From assembly GCA_020056225.1 (NCBI GenBank), contig JAGVIE010000024.1:1-39140 (forward strand): a DNA stretch of 39,140 bases, given 5' to 3'. The position numbers and the translations under genes were made by a program. Source of the stretch: Bacteroidota bacterium. Its GTDB lineage: Bacteria > Bacteroidota > Ignavibacteria > UBA10030 > SZUA-254. Below are positions 35,970-39,140 of the stretch, piece after piece; position 1 is the first letter of the stretch; every line of letters begins with the position of its first letter. The notes beneath the pieces were generated by a model, which saw only the letters and a program-made list of their open reading frames with translations, ran no database searches and had not been told where the DNA came from.

Positions 35970-38141
35970 ATGCTTACTGCGAGTATGGATATAACGTTAG
36001 GCGGAAGCCTTCTTGTCCTAATCCTTTCGCTCATTATTGCAGTTGGGGCGGCGTTGCTTTTTTATCGGTACACGCTTCCACCTCTTCCCGCAAGACTCAA
36101 AATTATTTTATCTTCTCTACGGTCACTCTCGCTGGTATTGATTATTCTGATCTTGTTCGAGCCTGTGCTTCGTTTTGTCAATCACAACGAGCAGACGCCG
36201 GTAGTTGCCGTTCTTATCGATGATTCTCAAAGCATGACGATCAAAGAGGGAACGGAAAACAGGGCGGAAGCTGTTAAACGATTTTTAAAGGGGAAATATT
36301 TAGGGAATGTATCGCCGGACATCAAAATTCATTATTACGCGGCATCATCGAAGTTGAATGAACACTATACAACCCTCCCGGATTCTCTGATGTTTAAAGG
36401 TGAAACGACTGATCTTTCAAACGTTTTTTCAGAATTAAAGGAACAAATGCAACGGGATAACATTCAGTCCGTCGTACTCATTACCGATGGAGAATATAAT
36501 ATCGGAAAGAACCCGCTCTACGAGGCAGAAGCTTTGGGAATTCCCGTTTATACCATCGGTGTCGGTGATACGAGTGAACAGAAGGATATTCTTGTTAAAA
36601 AGATTATAACCAACAATCTTGCCTATGCCGGAACACGCGTTCCAGTTGATGTTGCGGTTAAAACCTCAGGTTATAACAATGCTAATGTTGAAGTAATCCT
36701 CAGTGAGAATGAGACAACAATAGATCGGAAAGTTGTACAGGTTACCGGAGGAACACACGAGTATCCTGTTCGATTATTTCTGGATTCAAAGGAAGAAGGA
36801 ACAAAAAAATACACGGTGAGTGTATCGAAACTTCCGGAAGAATTGACCGACAGAAATAACGCGCGTACTTTTTTCTTGAAAGTCCTTCGAAGCAAAATTA
36901 AAGCGCTTCTTATCGCCGGCGCCCCCAGCCCGGATGTATCTTCGGTGAGACAAGCCCTCGTCGAGGAAGAGCATTTTTCAGTCCAATCGCTTGTGCAAAA
37001 AGATGGAAATGGTTTTTATGAGGGCGGCTTCACAAGCTCTACAGCCGATAGTGTGGATTGTTTTGTGTTTGTCGGATTCCCTTCGATGATGACTGATGAA
37101 GGAATTATCCGGCGGCTTCAGGAAATCGTCGAGCAGAAAAAGATCCCCGTATTGTTTGTCAACAGTAAGACAATAAGTTATGACAAGTTAAGAACTTTCG
37201 AATCGATTCTGCCCTTTACCTGGACGAATACCAGCACGGATGAAATTTTTGTCTTTCCCTCTGTCGCCGAGAAACAAAAAACACATCCGCTGGTTACGCT
37301 GGAAGGAAATATGACGCCGGAAATCTGGCACCAATTGCCGCCGATATATAAGACACAAACTCTTTTCAAAATTAAACCTGAAGCCGATATAATTGCTGCT
37401 GTGAAAATGCAGAATGTAGTTCTTTCCGAGCCGCTTGTAGCTATTAGAACAATCAACCGGCAAAAATCGTTTGCGATAACCGGATATGGTATATGGCGAT
37501 GGCGGCTTCTCGCACACAGCAACCCGGAAACTGAAAAATTTCTCCCGTTTCTTATCTCCAACGCTGTTCGCTGGCTGACGACAAAAGAAGATGAGAAGAA
37601 CGTGCGGGTCGTACCAGTCAAGGAAACATTTACCACGGCAGAGCCGATTGAATTCACGGGGCAGGTATATGATGAACAATTAAAACCTGTGAGTGATGCA
37701 GAAGTTACGGTCGAGCTGGTTCACGGCAGCGAAAAAATTCCACTTGTTCTACGCGCAATCGGAGACGGGCGTTATGAAGGATCTCTCGATGGTGCAGGTG
37801 AGGGCGATTATCTTTTTACGGCAAAGGCATCCGGTGATGGAAGAATGATTGGAGTGGATAAGGGCAGATTTTCTGTCGGTCAAATGAATGTCGAGTTTCT
37901 TGAAACTAAGATGAATAAATCTCTGCTTGAACAAATCGCATATCGGACCGGTGGAAAATATTACGATATCGGTAAAGTTGATGTCCTCGGCGCGGATATC
38001 GGGAGAGATGTAAAATTCACGCCGAAAGAAATTGTTCGCACGAGTGAAATTGAACTTTGGAATTGGAAATATATTGCCGCTATAATCGTTCTTCTTCTTG
38101 GCATTGAATGGTTTTTACGGAAAAGGAGCGGAATGTTATGA
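35970..38141 (+). CDS. Membrane-anchored VWA-domain protein
   Basis: This 723-residue protein has two N-terminal helices (about 11-32 and 46-66), a VWA domain from about 77 with MIDAS motif DDSQSMT (Asp84, Ser86, Ser88) and VLITDGEYN (second acidic site), then a long domain with a Rossmann/glutamine-amidotransferase-like fold (KALLIAGAPSPDVSSVRQAL, VDCFVFVGFPSMM), beta-sandwich segments and a C-terminal helix (IAAIIVLLLGIEWFL). VWA proteins of this shape occur with MoxR ATPases and BatA/BatB-type systems. It starts 4 bp after the subtilase; ATG 35985 is an alternative start. Its ligand is unknown. Confidence 0.88.
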   Translation: MLTASMDITLGGSLLVLILSLIIAVGAALLFYRYTLPPLPARLKIILSSLRSLSLVLIILILFEPVLRFVNHNEQTPVVAVLIDDSQSMTIKEGTENRAEAVKRFLKGKYLGNVSPDIKIHYYAASSKLNEHYTTLPDSLMFKGETTDLSNVFSELKEQMQRDNIQSVVLITDGEYNIGKNPLYEAEALGIPVYTIGVGDTSEQKDILVKKIITNNLAYAGTRVPVDVAVKTSGYNNANVEVILSENETTIDRKVVQVTGGTHEYPVRLFLDSKEEGTKKYTVSVSKLPEELTDRNNARTFFLKVLRSKIKALLIAGAPSPDVSSVRQALVEEEHFSVQSLVQKDGNGFYEGGFTSSTADSVDCFVFVGFPSMMTDEGIIRRLQEIVEQKKIPVLFVNSKTISYDKLRTFESILPFTWTNTSTDEIFVFPSVAEKQKTHPLVTLEGNMTPEIWHQLPPIYKTQTLFKIKPEADIIAAVKMQNVVLSEPLVAIRTINRQKSFAITGYGIWRWRLLAHSNPETEKFLPFLISNAVRWLTTKEDEKNVRVVPVKETFTTAEPIEFTGQVYDEQLKPVSDAEVTVELVHGSEKIPLVLRAIGDGRYEGSLDGAGEGDYLFTAKASGDGRMIGVDKGRFSVGQMNVEFLETKMNKSLLEQIAYRTGGKYYDIGKVDVLGADIGRDVKFTPKEIVRTSEIELWNWKYIAAIIVLLLGIEWFLRKRSGML

Positions 38142-38328
38142 TATTTCGGATGGTAGTCAACGCACATTCCTTTGTTGATATTGATAGTTAAAGAAAATAA
38201 ATACAGTTTTGCTGGAATATTTTTAAAACTTACCGATTAGCATAGCACTTTGTGACCGGCATAGAACGCACGACGGGTTTTCCCGGGCATCAATCATATT
38301 TTTGGATTTACGAGATGAAAGCAGTATT
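38142..38328. other. Non-coding gap after the VWA gene
   Basis: No gene is supported here. A small CGGG-TTTT-CCCG hairpin (38274-38285) lies near the next gene but has no clear T-tract, so terminator status is doubtful. No promoter was recognised. Confidence 0.4.
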
Positions 38329-38949
38329 ATGAAATATCAAATTATTAAGGAAGCAATGGAACATCTACTAAGGAAACATCATCTATCTCATATCTCCGAA
38401 TTGAAAGTCGGAGAAAACCTTTTTAAGCATCGGTTCTCAACCGGTTGCTCTATGTCAAATTGTAACGGTGTCTGCTGTAAGCTTGGTGTGTATGCGGATG
38501 TTAGAGAGCGGGATAAAATTTTATCTCATGTCGATTTAATACACAAGTATATGGAACCTCATCAGGAGCACAATCCGGAACGATGGTTTGACGCTGATGA
38601 ATCAGATGACAAAGATTTTCCATCCGGCAGAGCGATAGGCACGATAGCGATGGATTATGGATGTGTGTTTTTAGACAGCGCGGGGCGCTGTATCCTGCAA
38701 AAAGCTTGTACTGCCGAGGGAATGCCTCCATATTTTCTTAAACCGTTCTATTGCGTAGCTTTCCCGGTTACAGTAGATCATGGTTTTCTTATTGTAGATG
38801 ATGTCGAGTTGGAAAATCGTCCCCCGTGCTGTATCATCGATCCGAAAGGTTCGTTGAATGTATTCGATGTGTGCCCAACCGAGCTTGAATATGTTTTAGG
38901 GAGAGAGGGCGCAGAGGAGCTTCGTACACTTTTCAACTCTGCAAAGTAA
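38329..38949 (+). CDS. Cys-rich DUF3109/YkgJ-like protein
   Basis: Started at ATG 38329 the protein has 206 residues; a longer frame begins at TTG 38302. Cysteines are arranged as STGCSMSNCNGVCCKLG, YGCVF...RCILQKAC, FYCVAFPV, PPCC and DVCPTELEY. This layout (a C-x4-C-x3-CC cluster near the N-terminus with single cysteines later) resembles DUF3109 and YkgJ metal or iron-sulfur proteins of unknown role. It has no signal peptide or membrane helix. No operon partner is visible; an IS3-type element lies about 95 bp downstream. Confidence 0.7.
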   Translation: MKYQIIKEAMEHLLRKHHLSHISELKVGENLFKHRFSTGCSMSNCNGVCCKLGVYADVRERDKILSHVDLIHKYMEPHQEHNPERWFDADESDDKDFPSGRAIGTIAMDYGCVFLDSAGRCILQKACTAEGMPPYFLKPFYCVAFPVTVDHGFLIVDDVELENRPPCCIIDPKGSLNVFDVCPTELEYVLGREGAEELRTLFNSAK

Positions 38950-39043
38950 TTATACGAATACAGGTTGTTACGTAAATGAAACCGGAGATCAATAATACCG
39001 GTAGGTATGTAATTCACCCTTCGGAAAATTGCAAACATTAATC

Positions 39044-39140
39044 TGATCTTGTCCCGATTTTCTGGACAACAAGTTAAGACAAAAAATTATTTAATTCAAA
39101 TTGCACCGGTGATTGATAACCGATAGCAGAATGTCTCCGC
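39044..39140 (-). mobile_element. Right-edge fragment of an IS3-family insertion sequence
   Basis: The end of an insertion sequence appears to start at TGATCTTGTCCCG (39044), of the TGATCT-type seen at IS3-family ends, and continues beyond base 140 of the last line, so only one end is visible. The transposase C-terminus lies inside it on the minus strand. Target-site duplication cannot be checked because the other end is outside the window. Confidence 0.6.
39074..39140 (-). CDS. IS3-family transposase (OrfB), C-terminal fragment
   Basis: Read on the minus strand from the edge, the last codons before TAA (39076-39074) give RRHSAIGYQSPVQFE then LNNFLS. The RRHSA-GY-SPV-FE pattern is the well-known C-terminus of IS3-family OrfB integrases (rve domain). 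The rest of the gene is off the window. Confidence 0.8.
   Translation of the reverse strand, partial: RRHSAIGYQSPVQFELNNFLS

Noticed and set aside
37178-37679. Two long overlapping antisense frames (about 160 codons) within the VWA gene
   Set aside because: They are out of frame shadows of a gene with clear domain content and show no family features.

Overview
The window reads as chromosomal DNA of a Bacteroidota/FCB-group bacterium, most likely Ignavibacteria-like. The best evidence is a secreted subtilase with a type IX secretion (T9SS) C-terminal sorting domain (YPNPF...VYNLFGEE...SGVYFYRL) and a near-complete futalosine (Mqn) menaquinone pathway. Several genes have clear Shine-Dalgarno sites (AGGAG/AAGGA) and two candidate promoters look sigma70-like (one with a perfect TATAAT). 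The sequence is gene-dense, no tRNA, rRNA or CRISPR array was seen, and no gene-free stretch exceeds 300 bases.

Layout. (1) 1-2934, minus strand: a closely spaced run of a zinc-type MDR dehydrogenase, bacterioferritin, a VOC-fold protein, a small two-helix channel-like protein and a threonine-dehydratase-like PLP enzyme cut by the left edge. (2) 3157-8747, plus: a POT-like MFS transporter, then carA and carB (carbamoyl phosphate for pyrimidines and arginine). (3) 9029-15341, plus: a TetR regulator with a probable self-operator, followed by TolC-type, HlyD-type and RND-type genes forming a tripartite efflux pump. (4) 15590-18865, minus: a lone 1091-residue protein with a sacsin/Hsp90-like GHKL ATPase domain at the N-terminus and a nuclease-like E-x-K region near the C-terminus, a candidate single-gene defence system. 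(5) 18986-20308, minus: a GT87-like membrane glycosyltransferase. (6) 20535-28493: mqnD and a methyltransferase on plus, then mqnP-mqnM-mqnL-(mqnE-mqnA fusion)-mqnC on minus. All Mqn steps are present except futalosine hydrolase MqnB. (7) 28660-38141, plus: three parvulin-type PPIase genes, a MoxR ATPase, the T9SS subtilase and a membrane VWA protein, apparently one operon for envelope protein folding and export. (8) 38329-38949: a Cys-rich protein; then the end of an IS3-family element at the right edge.

The most unusual signal is small repeats that have entered reading frames of the menaquinone operon. Three 15-bp palindromes of the form TCCGYC-NNN-GRCGGA lie in the same codon phase inside the mqnE-mqnA fusion gene, and a run of 7-bp repeats lies inside mqnL. 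Related or similar hairpin repeats occupy many intergenic gaps. The strongest candidate for an undescribed functional system is the GHKL-ATPase/nuclease-like gene at 15590-18865.
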